64,000 nucleotides of DNA from Croceibacterium_B sp963783195 (GTDB lineage: Bacteria; Pseudomonadota; Alphaproteobacteria; Sphingomonadales; Sphingomonadaceae), in the NCBI GenBank assembly GCA_963783195.1, contig CAWAMV010000001.1, forward strand, positions 1-64,000, in the 5' to 3' direction. Under the pieces are notes generated by a model, which saw nothing but the letters and a program-made list of their open reading frames with translations, was not told where the DNA came from and did not search any database. Both the position numbers and the translations under genes were made by a program. How positions within the stretch are numbered: position 1 is the stretch's first letter; every line of letters starts with the position of its first letter. This document shows, piece after piece, positions 36,788 through 45,240 of this stretch.

Positions 36788-37902
36788 ATGGAGATTAGCA
36801 CGATCGGCCTCGATCTGGCCAAGAGCATTTTTCAGGTTCACGCGGTCGATGCGTCAGGCGAGGTCGTTGTTCGCAAGGCGCTGCGGCGAGCGCAGGTGCT
36901 GCCGTTCTTTGCAAAGCTGCCGCCGTGCCTAATCGGCATGGAAGCGTGCGGCACGTCGCATCACTGGGCGCGCGAGCTGACGAAGCTCGGGCATGAGGTT
37001 CGGCTGATGCCGCCGGCTTACGTAAAGCCATATGTGAAGCGCGGGAAGACCGATGCTGCCGATGCCGAAGCGATCTGCGAGGCGGTGACGCGTCCGAGCA
37101 TGCGGTTCGTGCCGGTGAAGTCGGCCGAGCAGCAGGCAGCGCTGGCGCTGCACCGTACGCGCGATCTGCTGGTCAAGCAGCGCACCCAGCTGGTGAACAT
37201 GGTGCGCGGGCTGCTGGCCGAGTTCGGGATCGAGATGGCGCGCGGGCTGCACCGTGCGCTGTCCTTGGCGGAACGGCTGTCGGCCGGCGACGCGCCCGAG
37301 GTGCCGGCACTTGCCCAGCGGGTGGTGAAGAGCCTGGCCGATCAGATCGGCGCACTGCAGGTCCAGCTGGCTGCTCTCGAGAAGGAGCTGCTCGCGTGGC
37401 ACCGGTCGAGCGAGCTGTCGCAGCGCCTGGCGACGATCCCCGGCGTGGGCGTGATATCGGCGACTGCGCTTGCCGCTTCGGTGACCGAGCCCGAGCGCTT
37501 CCGCTCAGGTCGCCAGTTCGCAGCCTCGCTCGGGCTCACACCGCTGCAGAACTGCTCGCGGAGGCAAGGAGCGGATGGGCCGGATCTCGCGCATGGGAGA
37601 CCGCTATCTGCGCCGGCTGCTGGTGGTCGGCATGACCTCGCTTGTCCGGCGCGCGAGAGACGAAGCCGGAGACGGTCGATCCACGCCTGTCGCCGATGCT
37701 CGAGCGCAAGCCGGCGCGCGTCGTCACGGTCGCCGCCGCGAACCGCACCGCGCGCGTAGCCTGGGCGATCATGACTCGCGGCGGCACCTATCAGGCGCCA
37801 TTCGCCGCACGCAGCGTAGGAGGAGACGAGCTTCACGAGGTTGCGAGGACGATGAGAGATGATGGCGCACCGGTCAGACCGGGAGCCGGGACACCCCGCT
37901 GA
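36788..37902 (+). pseudogene. IS110-family transposase (DEDD), frameshifted
   Basis: About 370 codons from ATG 36788. The N-terminal RuvC-like DEDD domain is intact: Asp in ISTIGLDLAKSIFQVHAV, Glu in IGMEACGTSHHWARELTK, Asp pair in GKTDAADAEAICEAV. A coiled-coil middle (about 180-225) leads to the Transposase_20 domain (RLATIPGVGVISATALAASV). Near 37562 and again near 37655 single indels shift the frame, but GRISRMGDRYLRRLLVVGMT and ARVAWAIMTRGGTYQAPFA follow. The catalytic Ser region is in the frameshifted part. Inactive as read, or sequencing error. Confidence 0.85.
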
Positions 37903-38051
37903 ATGTCCAAGGCATCATAGCCTGCAAAGCAGAGTGGGACCCAGCTCGCGGATACCATCAGGGCCAGCGGTCAATATTGCGACCGCATAAACAGGCCGGA
38001 CAGAAGACTGCACCCGACCAACGCCAAAACCCTCAAATCACCCCTTGCAAC
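37903..38051 (+). ncRNA. Candidate bridge/seek RNA region of the IS110-type element
   Basis: Non-coding stretch between the transposase stop and the right inverted repeat. In IS1111-type elements this position encodes the structured guide RNA that selects target and donor DNA. The IS110 fragment at 53077-53810 keeps the same blocks in the same order (ATCAGGGCCAGYGG, AGGCCGGA, CCGCACCCGA) despite divergence elsewhere, as expected for a selected RNA. No folding was run, so ends and structure are unknown. Confidence 0.4.
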
Positions 38052-38147
38052 GCGGGAGCCATCCACAGAGGACTGTCTCCAATCGGCCCACTAGCCGCCA
38101 ACCTGCTGAGCGCCCACGTCGGTCGTTCTGAACAAAGTCGGCTGCTC

Positions 38148-38973
38148 GGCACTGTCAGAAGAACGGGGCAGGTGCTAGCGGCGGTGGATGAGCCGCAAGT
38201 CCCGAGCCAAGCCGCCTAGCCCTTTCGATACTTCAACTCCTCGCCCGAGGTGATCCGGCTCGTGGTGATGCTGTACGTCAGGTTCCCGCTGTCGCTTCGC
38301 AACGTCGAGGACCTGCTGTCGGAGCGCGGCATAGATGTCTGCCACGAGACGGTGCGGCACTGGTGGAACCGCTTCGGTCCGATGTTCGCAGCCGACATCC
38401 GCCGGCAGCGGACGAGCCGGATGCGAGGCTTTCGCCAGTGGCGCTGGCATCTCGACGAGATGTACGTGAAGCTGAACGGCGAGATGGTGTACCTCTGGCG
38501 AGCCGTCGACCAGGAGGGCGAGATCCTCGAAAGCTTCGTCACGAAGACGAGGGACAAGGCAGCAGCGCTCACCTTCATGAAGAAGGCGCTGAAGCGCCAC
38601 GGCTCACCCGAGGCGATCACCACCGACGGTCTGCGCTCGTACAAGGCAGCGATGAGCGAGCTCGGCTGCGAGGCAAAGCAGGAGATCGGCCGCTGGGCCA
38701 ACAACAGGGTCGAGAACAGTCACCTGCCGTTCCGACGACGAGAACGGGCGATGCTGCGCTTCAGGCAGATGAAGTCGCTACAGAAGTTCGCCTCGGTTCA
38801 CGCCAACGTCCACAATCTCTTCAACTCAGAACGCCACCTGATCGACAGACAAACATACAAAGCCCGCCGCTCGGCCGCCCTGGCCGAGTGGCAGACCCTC
38901 ATGGCCTGAAGCCTGCCGGGGAAGGGGAGGGCTGTGTCAGCCGGAGAGCGGTTCGCATTGGACTGACAGCACC
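38148..38973 (+). mobile_element. IS-A complete copy, both ends present
   Basis: 826 bp from GGCACTGTCAGAAGAACGGG to GGACTGACAGCACC. Subtype-2 leader (GGTGCTAGCGGCGGTGGATG). The flanks are TCGGCTGCTC on the left and AATTTAACCC, an IS110 right-end remnant, on the right, with no target duplication. Confidence 0.9.
38188..38909 (+). pseudogene. IS6-family transposase (IS-A), early frameshift
   Basis: About 240 codons. After MSRKSRAKPPSP one T is missing in the run at about 38222 (CCTTTCGATAC for CCTTTTCGATAC), which breaks the frame. From the internal ATG 38250 on, the reading frame is intact for 219 codons with all three catalytic residues (WHLDEMYVKLNGE; TTDGLRSYKAAM; NRVENSHLPF). This would be the least damaged IS-A transposase, and an internal start could still give a protein lacking the zinc-ribbon. 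Confidence 0.9.
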
Positions 38974-38975
38974 AA

Positions 38976-39013
38976 TTTAACCCTTGCAGCGCAGGGGCCA
39001 TCCACAGATGACA
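38976..39013 (+). repeat. IS110-type right-end remnant
   Basis: TTTAACCCTTGCAGCGCAGG followed by GGCCATCCACAGATGACA. It matches the right end of the element at 36705-38066 and three other remnants. It directly follows the IS-A right end at 38973. Confidence 0.7.
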
Positions 39014-39044
39014 CCTCGGAAGCGAGCCGCCCTAAATGCGAAGG

Positions 39045-40898
39045 TCAGGAGGGGAACCTGATCCTTCTTAGAAGCTTCGCATAGCGAGGATCTTTGCGCA
39101 GCGGATCAATGTAAGGCTCAGTCATGATACCGCCGAGGTCCGAAAGCCGTATTTCCCACGCTCGATTTAAGGCCTGGAATGCGCGGTCCTTCTCGCTCAA
39201 TTGCGCGTATAACAGACCGATTTCATAGCTGGCCATTTCACTCCCTCGCTCGCGCAAAACATCAATCATCGTGAGAGCAGGCTCACGATTGTTGGTCCTT
39301 GCAGCTAGTACAGCTTCGTGGAAGTTGCGCGCGTCCTGATCGGGAATCTCTGCGAAGGCCAGTGCCGCCTCCTCCATTCGTGCGAGCATCACAAGCGAAC
39401 GTCCGAGCAACTGCGGAAATCTGAACAGCTCGGGAGATTTGCGCTTCAATTCCAGTGAATAGTTGGCTGCATCCCGGTACCGCCGCAAATTGATCAATAC
39501 CTCAACGTGGGCAAAGTGAGAGACCCAGTTGAATGGATCGAGCGCGAGCGCTTCGTCTACGTACCTGAGTGCGCCCTTCTGCTTGCTGACCACCTTGCTG
39601 GCGGTCCATCCGTAATTGCGGATCACATCGGGATCGCCGCTGGCGAGGGATAGTGCAGTTGCATGTTCCCGAAGCGAGTCTCCAAGCCGCAAACTAAGTG
39701 AATACGCAAAACCGAGCGCTGAGCGCGCGATGGGCAACTTCGGCGCGATTGAAAGAGCCGCTCTTGCATATTGCAGTGCTTGGTTCCGCCCGCTTGCTAA
39801 CTCGTTGGGGTTGCGCGCCGTTCTGGACACCAACTGGTTAAATGCAAAAGACTTGATGGCGAACGCTCGAGCATAGTTCGGGTCGAGCGAGATTGCCTTG
39901 TCAACCAATTGCAGAGTGCGGTTCAGCGCAGAAACCGTGAGTTCATAGCTAAGCTCCCGAGCTTGGAAGACGAGCGTCTGTGCACCGACATTGCTAGTTT
40001 CCCCCGCGGCTAGCGGGACGTTGGCGGACGCGCCGAGCGCGGTGGTGAGCGAACGCGCGACGTTCTTCGCGATATCCGTCTGGATCCCGATGATATCGCC
40101 TGGGGCTCGGTCATAGTTCTGCGACCACGTCGCGAGACCTGTGTTGCCGTCGATTAGCTCGGCATTCACACGGACGGTTGACGATGTCTGGCGCAAATTT
40201 CCGGTTACGATGTTGGCCACTCCGAGCTTCTTTGCTGCCGTTCGCGCGTCCTCATTGCGAACAGCCGCAGACGACGTGCTGCCGACAACTCTCAAACCGG
40301 AGTATCGAGTAAGGGTATTTCTGATTTCCCCGGCGATGCTGTCGGCGAAATAGGCTTGCGCTGGATCGCCGCTGAGGTTCTCGAATGGAAGCACGGCGAT
40401 GCTGTCGGGTGCATCGGCCGAGTTGCCTTTCAGGAGGGCCCATCCTCCCGCTCCGAGTGCGGCAACAACCGCTCCTCCGACGAGCACACTTCGACGTCCT
40501 GATAGCTGGCCGCTGCCGCTTGGAGCGAAAAGATGCGGCCCGACATCGGCAGTGGCTCCAACAACGTCCCCGGTCAGCCGGTAGCCAATCTTCGTCACCG
40601 TTTCGACGACGAAGGAGCCGACGCCGATACCTGCGGCCGTCTTGCGCAATCGCGAGATGACGCGATTGATCGCATCGTCGCCCACCACCCGGCCTTCCCA
40701 ACAGGAAAGAATCAGCTCGTCGCGTGTGACGATTGCGCACTGAGCTTTTGCCAGTGCAATCAGCACCTGCATCACCCGGTGCTCCAGTACCTCCGCAAGA
40801 CCGTCGTCGCGCAGCAGCGCTCGACGAGAGGGATGAATACTTAAACGCCCGATGACGAAGTCGGGCTGATGCGCGAGAACTATTCGTTCGAAGTCCAT
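39045..40898 (-). CDS. Winged-helix/TPR transmembrane regulator (CadC-like)
   Basis: A 617-residue protein from ATG 40898, which has GAAGGCGG upstream; an ATG at 40934 lacks a ribosome site. Residues about 10-100 are an OmpR-type winged helix (LEHRVMQVLIALAKAQCAIV, GDDAINRVISRLRKTAAGIG, ETVTKIGYRLTG). A membrane segment SVLVGGAVVAALGAGGWAL lies at about 135-155. The outer part begins with SIAVLPFENLSGDPAQAYFA, a domain seen in adenylate-cyclase/TPR proteins, followed by TPR repeats (KAISLDPNYARAFAIKSFAF; ALQYARAALSIAPKLPIARS; DEALALDPFNWVSHFAHVEV). It likely senses a periplasmic signal and controls nearby genes. No frameshift, unlike the two related regulators at 48.5 and 51.6 kb. Confidence 0.88.
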   Translation of the reverse strand: MDFERIVLAHQPDFVIGRLSIHPSRRALLRDDGLAEVLEHRVMQVLIALAKAQCAIVTRDELILSCWEGRVVGDDAINRVISRLRKTAAGIGVGSFVVETVTKIGYRLTGDVVGATADVGPHLFAPSGSGQLSGRRSVLVGGAVVAALGAGGWALLKGNSADAPDSIAVLPFENLSGDPAQAYFADSIAGEIRNTLTRYSGLRVVGSTSSAAVRNEDARTAAKKLGVANIVTGNLRQTSSTVRVNAELIDGNTGLATWSQNYDRAPGDIIGIQTDIAKNVARSLTTALGASANVPLAAGETSNVGAQTLVFQARELSYELTVSALNRTLQLVDKAISLDPNYARAFAIKSFAFNQLVSRTARNPNELASGRNQALQYARAALSIAPKLPIARSALGFAYSLSLRLGDSLREHATALSLASGDPDVIRNYGWTASKVVSKQKGALRYVDEALALDPFNWVSHFAHVEVLINLRRYRDAANYSLELKRKSPELFRFPQLLGRSLVMLARMEEAALAFAEIPDQDARNFHEAVLAARTNNREPALTMIDVLRERGSEMASYEIGLLYAQLSEKDRAFQALNRAWEIRLSDLGGIMTEPYIDPLRKDPRYAKLLRRIRFPS

Positions 40899-41233
40899 CG
40901 ATGCGCCGCCTTCATAGAAAGCTTCACAAAGCATACGCCATGCATTTTCAAACGTCGAGCGGGAAGGTTAAATCAGTTGAGAGTGACTACAGACTATCGG
41001 GCAATGGCGCGTGAGCTGCTTGCTCGACGTAATGATGACGCCCAAGCCTCCTTGGGATGCTACTTCCTCCACATGGCGAGTGCTCCTGCGCCGCGATCCC
41101 CTCGGCAAGTGTCATTCAATCGGTAAGGTCGCGCGATCTGATGAGCCGCATCACCGCCTCCAGATGCGACGGGGATGCGGCCACCCGTGGTTAAGATCGC
41201 TCAGAGGCAACGCCTCCTTGGCTTCCGGGTTGA
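40899..41233. other. Intergenic stretch upstream of the winged-helix/TPR regulator
   Basis: About 335 bp with no credible reading frame. It should hold the regulator's promoter. No repeat or clear terminator was recognised. Confidence 0.4.
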
Positions 41234-41722
41234 TCAGAAGCCGCTGACGACGGCTAGAGATATCACGGGGTTCGCCTCTCCCTTGCGTGCCCAGTAAGCG
41301 TTTTTCTGATCCATTCGGGTCTTCACCACCTCCTTCATGTCCTTCAATTCTTCTGGACTGTCGGCTACTATGATCGCGGCTTCGTAGATCTGACCCGCCT
41401 TTGATCCCACAGGCATCGTGGGGATTCGAAGATGATGAACTGCCACTCTGCCAACGCGATTAAGCTGCGGGTCACCACCTTCCATCAATTCGACATCCTG
41501 TGTTCTACCGTCCTCTCGTCGCGTGAAGCGGACGTAAGTCACGCCCGGCTGAGCTCGCGAGGTATCGATCCGGCTCAGTCTTCGGTCGAGTTCTTGGTTC
41601 ACGGAGGTCACCCACTCATTGAGCTCTGGATTTGCCGTGACCACTACCTGTCCGGGCTCGGCTGCTACGGGCATGGCTCCGATGAGACATGTAGATGCGG
41701 TTGCGAGTATGAGTCTGTTCAT
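41234..41722 (-). CDS. Secreted TonB C-terminal-domain-like protein 1
   Basis: A 162-residue exported protein. ATG 41722 follows AGAGGAACC and opens a signal peptide (NRLILATASTCLIGAMPVAA). The mature part, ELNEWVTSVNQELDRRLSRI, GVTYVRFTRREDGRTQDVEL, NRVGRVAVHHLRIP and QIYEAAIIVADSPEEL, has the order of the TonB C-terminal fold (helix, V-x-F-x(5)-DGR strand, 'R-x-A-x-x-L' helix, final strand). It lacks the membrane anchor and proline-rich arm, so it is not an energy transducer. A paralogue is at 42912-43397. The shared ending (N-P-V-I-S-x-A-x-x-x-G-F) shows common descent. Role unknown. Confidence 0.7.
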   Translation of the reverse strand: MNRLILATASTCLIGAMPVAAEPGQVVVTANPELNEWVTSVNQELDRRLSRIDTSRAQPGVTYVRFTRREDGRTQDVELMEGGDPQLNRVGRVAVHHLRIPTMPVGSKAGQIYEAAIIVADSPEELKDMKEVVKTRMDQKNAYWARKGEANPVISLAVVSGF

Positions 41723-41883
41723 GATGGTTCCTCTTTTCAGTGCTGACCATCGGCCTTGGGAAGGTAAGTTGGTCAAACCGGCGCAGGAGTGCGTCGGATG
41801 AAAAGAATGATGCCGGACTGCTGCTAGAGATGAGAGGATGAGTAACCGATATTTGGCCGATATCGTGCCGATGCTTTGCCGAC

Positions 41884-41946
41884 GGCACTGTCAGAAGGAA
41901 TGTACCGCTAGCATTATGAAGGAGCGGGGTAGGGGAGGGGGATGGG
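41884..41946 (+). mobile_element. IS-A left-end remnant
   Basis: GGCACTGTCAGAAGGAATGT and the subtype-1 leader (CCGCTAGCATTATGAAGGAG) only, cut by the IS-B fragment that follows at 41947. Same IS-A/IS-B neighbourhood as at 225-382. Confidence 0.75.
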
Positions 41947-42386
41947 TGTTGTCAGGCAAACGCTAACTTGTCTCGGCGTGCAGGCTTCGGTCGCATAGAT
42001 AGACGGGAATGAACCCCACATCCTTCAAGGCCACCGGTTTCCGCCTGACACGATCCCCCGCGGTGTGGCTCCATTTCCGCTTCACCACGAGCCTGCGAGA
42101 CGTCGAGGAGATGCTCGCCGAACGTGGGGTCGACGTCACATATGAGACCGTTCGATGCTGGGCTAAGAAGTTGGGTCCGGCGATTGCGGCCAACATCCGC
42201 AGGCGCCGCGGGGCGGCCGATTTCGTCTGCCATCTCGATGAGGTGATCGTGCGGATCAATGGCGTTCGCATGTTTATGTGGCGGGCGGTCGATAAGGATG
42301 GCGAGGTCCTCGACGTCCTCGTGCAGAAGCGCAGGAACATGGCTGCAGCGCTGAAACTCCTCAGGAAACTGCTTAACAACCAGGAT
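41947..42386 (+). mobile_element. IS-B 5' fragment with truncated transposase
   Basis: The left end (TGTTGTCAGGCAAACGCTAA) matches the IS-B end at 1150-1179. The transposase from ATG 42009 keeps HFRFTTSLRDVEEMLAERGV, the first Asp in CHLDEVIVRINGVRMFMWRA and KRRNMAAALKLLRKLL, and is then cut after about 125 codons by unrelated sequence containing a terminator. The second catalytic Asp and the Glu are lost. Confidence 0.85.
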
Positions 42387-42409
42387 GGGAGGCCTCATTG
42401 AGGCCTCCC
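42387..42409. terminator. Rho-independent terminator-like hairpin
   Basis: GGGAGGCCTC-ATT-GAGGCCTCCC is a perfect 10-bp stem with a 3-base loop, 7 bp beyond the stop of the leftward gene 42416-42673. On the plus strand it is followed by GAATTTT; on the minus strand there is no clear U-run. It probably ends transcription of the small secreted gene and may work both ways. Confidence 0.65.
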
Positions 42410-42415
42410 GAATTT

Positions 42416-42673
42416 TCAGTTCCCTCGGCAAGCCTGACCAGGGTGGAAACTATCCCCAGGGAAGATGAAGCCGAAGATGTTCCAGAAAGTGTGAAAGTTC
42501 TGGACAAAGCCCATGAGATCCCACGGAGTATCGTTCCTACCCGAGTAGGCACACTCTGAAGATGCATGTGAAGCGCCTTGCGCTGTACCGCCGTTTCCAG
42601 TGACTTCTCCACCGAAAGCCGGGCTGCCCACCAAAAGCGCAGCAGATGCTAGTATGATCACTAATTTCTTCAT
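42416..42673 (-). CDS. Small secreted hypothetical protein
   Basis: An 85-residue protein from ATG 42673, preceded by GAGGAGAG. Signal peptide KKLVIILASAALLVGSPAFG, then a short Gly/Ser-rich mature part: TGNGGTAQGASHASSECAYS, GRNDTPWDLMGFVQNFHTFW, GDSFHPGQACRGN. Two Cys could form a disulphide. The longer frame upstream to 42877 is rejected because it lacks a ribosome site. No named family. A strong hairpin follows the stop. It lies between the two TonB-C-like paralogues and may belong to the same group of exported proteins. Confidence 0.65.
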   Translation of the reverse strand: MKKLVIILASAALLVGSPAFGGEVTGNGGTAQGASHASSECAYSGRNDTPWDLMGFVQNFHTFWNIFGFIFPGDSFHPGQACRGN

Positions 42674-42911
42674 CGCACTCTCCTCATTCCATATAGGAAA
42701 TTTTAGAGCGACCCTGCGACCTTCTAATCGATCAATATGGACCAAAACGCCTGAGTCGTCACGTGAAAAGGACGACAGTTCAAATTTCGCCGCTTTCAGA
42801 AAATCAGGGGCGCAATTACTTTGACAGCGCCAGCAGGACGACTGAAGTGAAATAAAGCCGCCCGGCCGATCAGGCACCGGCCGGGCAAATTGGACAGGAT
42901 GATCCCCAGCT

Positions 42912-43397
42912 TCAGAAACCTGCGATCGCGACCGAGATCACCGGATTGGGCAGTCCTTTGGCCGCCCACCTGGCGTTCTCCTCAGTTGCATGAGCAATCG
43001 CGTGGCTGCGCAGTTGAGCAAGCTGCTCGGGAGTTTCGCCCAGGACGATGACAGCCTCATAAACCTGGTTCCGGGGAATGTCTGCCGCAATTGGCTGAAG
43101 GCGAAGTCGGTGGACTGCCCTTCGAGCCACGCGATGTAGATCGTTGTACCCAGCACTGCTGATCGTCTTGATGTTCACCGGCCGGCCTTCCGGACTGGTG
43201 GTGAAATGCACGACCGATATGCCCGCTCTTGCTCTCATCGTGTCCTCTCGCAAGAGGGCATTTTCGAGCGCCCGTGACGTGGTGGCAACCCACTCTTGTA
43301 CGGGCGCTGGACTGACGACGATCTGAGCTTCCTCGGCAAAGCCGGCTGTGGGCGCGGCGAGACAGGCGGCAACTGCCGCAAAGACAAATATCTTCAT
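42912..43397 (-). CDS. Secreted TonB C-terminal-domain-like protein 2
   Basis: A 161-residue exported protein with signal peptide KIFVFAAVAACLAAPTAGFA. Mature part: VQEWVATTSRALENALLRED, GISVVHFTTSPEGRPVNIKT, LHRVARRAVHRLRLQP, NQVYEAVIVLGETPEQLAQL, ending LPNPVISVAIAGF. Each block lines up with the protein at 41234-41722 (W-V-T/A ... V-x-F-T ... R-V-x-R-x-A-V-H ... YEA-x-I-V ... N-P-V-I-S), so the two are paralogues. ATG 43397 follows GAACGCTCACC, a weak ribosome site. Without an anchor it is probably a free periplasmic protein. Confidence 0.7.
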   Translation of the reverse strand: MKIFVFAAVAACLAAPTAGFAEEAQIVVSPAPVQEWVATTSRALENALLREDTMRARAGISVVHFTTSPEGRPVNIKTISSAGYNDLHRVARRAVHRLRLQPIAADIPRNQVYEAVIVLGETPEQLAQLRSHAIAHATEENARWAAKGLPNPVISVAIAGF

Positions 43398-43696
43398 GGT
43401 GAGCGTTCCTTCTGTGGATCAAAAAAGACCAGCGAGCCGCGTGCGACCCTTATGAGGAACGATGGTCAGGCTAGTTATCTCGTAATATAATTCGCAGAGC
43501 AACCGGCCGAATCGGAAATAAATTACAATTCGATGAGTCTATTGGTTTTATTGTTTTATAGACAAGCAAGTCGGCCCGCAGGTTTGGTCGTCAACGGAAT
43601 CGTTGGGAACAGCGATCATCGGGTGTCAATCGGCGTCCAATCGGGACCCCCTATCGGCGCGCAAAAGGGACCCCCCTTGCGATTATGGGGATCGGT
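43398..43696. other. Gene-free stretch with an IS21-like end
   Basis: No credible gene. Bases 43622-43680 contain repeated GGGACCCC blocks (GTCCAATCGGGACCCCCTAT, GCGCAAAAGGGACCCCCC), the layout of multiple terminal repeats at IS21-family ends. No IS21 istA or istB gene is left. The rest is AT-richer upstream sequence of the leftward gene at 43397. Confidence 0.5.
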
Positions 43697-43834
43697 GGCA
43701 CTGTCAGACCAAGGGGGCAGGTGCTAGCGGGGCGGATGAGCCGCAAGTCACGAGCCAAGGCAGCTAGCCCTTTTCGATACTTTCACTCCTCGCCGGAGGT
43801 GATCCGGCTGGTGGTGATGCTGATGGGGTGGACG
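43697..43834 (+). mobile_element. IS-A left-end remnant
   Basis: GGCACTGTCAGACCAAGGGG, subtype-2 leader, then the first 30 codons of the transposase (from ATG 43737) to GTGGTGATGCTGATGGGG, where homology stops. The same break, including the extra TGATGGGG, occurs in the remnant at 225-371. The next IS-A left end starts at 43835. Confidence 0.8.
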
Positions 43835-44325
43835 GGCACTGTCAGAAGGATGGGGCCGGTGCTAGCGGCGGCGGATGAGCCGCAAGTCACGAGCCAAGCC
43901 GCCTAGTCCTTTTCGGTACTTTCACTCCTCGCCCGAAGTGATCCGGCTGGTGGTGATGTTGTACGTAAGGTTCCCACTGTCGCTTCGTAACGTCGAGGAC
44001 CTGCTGTCGGAGCGCGGCATAGATGTCTGCCACGAGACGGTGCGGCACTGGTGGAACCGCTTTGGCCCGATGTTCGCAGCCGACATCCGCCGGCAGCGGA
44101 CGAGCCGGATGCGAGGCTTTCGCCAGTGGCGCTGGCATCTCGATGAGATGTACGTCCGCCTGAACGGGGAGATGGTGTACCTCTGGCGAGCCGTCGACCA
44201 GGAGGGCGAGGATCCTCGAAAGCTTCGTCACGAAGACGAGGGACAAAGCAGCAGCGCTCACCTTCATGAAAAAGGCACTCAAGCGCCACGGCTCACCAGA
44301 GGCCATCACCATCGACGGTCTGCGC
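43835..44325 (+). mobile_element. IS-A 5' fragment with frameshifted, truncated transposase
   Basis: Left end GGCACTGTCAGAAGGATGGG; transposase from ATG 43875, intact to YLWRAVDQEGE. One extra base near 44210 (GAGGATCCTCG for GAGATCCTCG) shifts the frame. The copy is then cut at 44325, after the ATCGACGGTCTGCGC codons, by a third IS-A left end. The catalytic Glu region is absent. Confidence 0.88.
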
Positions 44326-44397
44326 GGCACTGTCAGACAAACGGGGCAGCTGCTAGCGGCGGTGGATGAACCGCAAGTCCCGAGCCAAGCCACCTAG

Positions 44398-45240
44398 GCT
44401 CAGGACCTATTAAAGGGATTCCCAAGGGCTTGATCTTCTGATTCAACGGCAACGCTGAGGAGGCGTTGTCGTGAGTGATCTGATCTGGTTGTCGGAGGCG
44501 CAGATGCGCCGGATCGAGCCGTATTTTCCGCTGTCGCATGGAGTGCCGCGGGTCGATGATCGCCGGATCGTTAGCGGGATCATCTTCGTGATCAGGAATG
44601 GGTTGCGCTGGCGAGATGCACCGCGCGAGTATGGTCCGCACAAGACGATCTACAACCGGTTCATCCGCTGGAGCCGGTTGGGCGTGTTCAACAAGATCTT
44701 TGCCGCACTGGCTGCGAAGGGCGGCAAGCCGGATCAGCTGATGATCGATGCCACGCATCTCAAGGCTCACCGAACAGCTGCCAGCCTCTTAAAAAAGGGG
44801 CTCTTCCCAGACGTATCGGACGCACCAAGGGCGGTCTGAACTCCAAGCTTCATGCGGTCTGCGATGGCCAGGGGCGGCCACTGGTCATGCTCCTCAGCGA
44901 AGGCCAGATGAGCGACTTCAAGGGCGCTGCGTTGATGGTCGACGCGCTACCCAGGGCCAAGGCACTGCTCGGAGACAAGGGCTATGATGCCGACTGGTTC
45001 CGCGCCGCTCTGGCCAATCGCGGGATCACCGCCTGTATCCCTTCAAAGGCCAATCGAAAGCTGCAGATACCGCACAATCCCATACTCTATCGTCAGCGCC
45101 ACAGGGTCGAGAACATGTTCGGCAAACTCAAGGACTGGCGCCGCATCCACACGCGCTACGACCGCTGCGCCCACACCTTCATGTCCGCCATCTGCATCGC
45201 CGCAACCGTCATCTTCTGGCTCGATCAATGAGTCCTGAGC
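44398..45240 (+). mobile_element. IS5-family element, IS427 group
   Basis: 843 bp, ends GCTCAGGACCTATTAAAGG and (reversed) GCTCAGGACTCATTGATCG, i.e. a 9-bp perfect terminal repeat. It contains a two-frame transposase and is flanked by CTAG duplications. Four-base CTAG/TTAG-type targets are normal for the IS427 group. It seems complete and recent. Confidence 0.92.
44471..45231 (+). CDS. IS5/IS427-group transposase, programmed -1 frameshift
   Basis: Two overlapping frames of one DDE transposase of about 253 residues. The first frame (from GTG/ATG region at 44471, SDLIWLSEAQMRRIEPYFPL; IIFVIRNGLRWRDAPREYGP) ends at 44839 but contains the first Asp in LMIDATHLKAHRTA. At the run TTAAAAAAGGGG (about 44789-44800) the heptamer A-AAA-AAG allows a -1 shift into the second frame (GRTKGGLNSKLHAVCDGQGR), which carries the second Asp (LGDKGYDADWFRAALANRG) and the Glu (RHRVENMFGKLKDWRRIHTR). 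Such frameshifting is known for this group, so it is treated as functional rather than broken. Confidence 0.88.

Larger units (their letters stand above)
36705..38066 (+). mobile_element. IS110-family (IS1111-type) element with subterminal inverted repeats
   Basis: A perfect 15-bp inverted repeat, GTGGATGGCTCCCGC at 36705-36719 and GCGGGAGCCATCCAC at 38052-38066, brackets a DEDD transposase and a long 3' non-coding stretch. Such subterminal repeats mark the IS1111 group of IS110. Remnants of the right end occur at 38976-39013, 50506-50535, 53771-53808 and 58306-58343. The true tips lie a few bases outside the repeats and cannot be fixed from this sequence. Confidence 0.75.
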
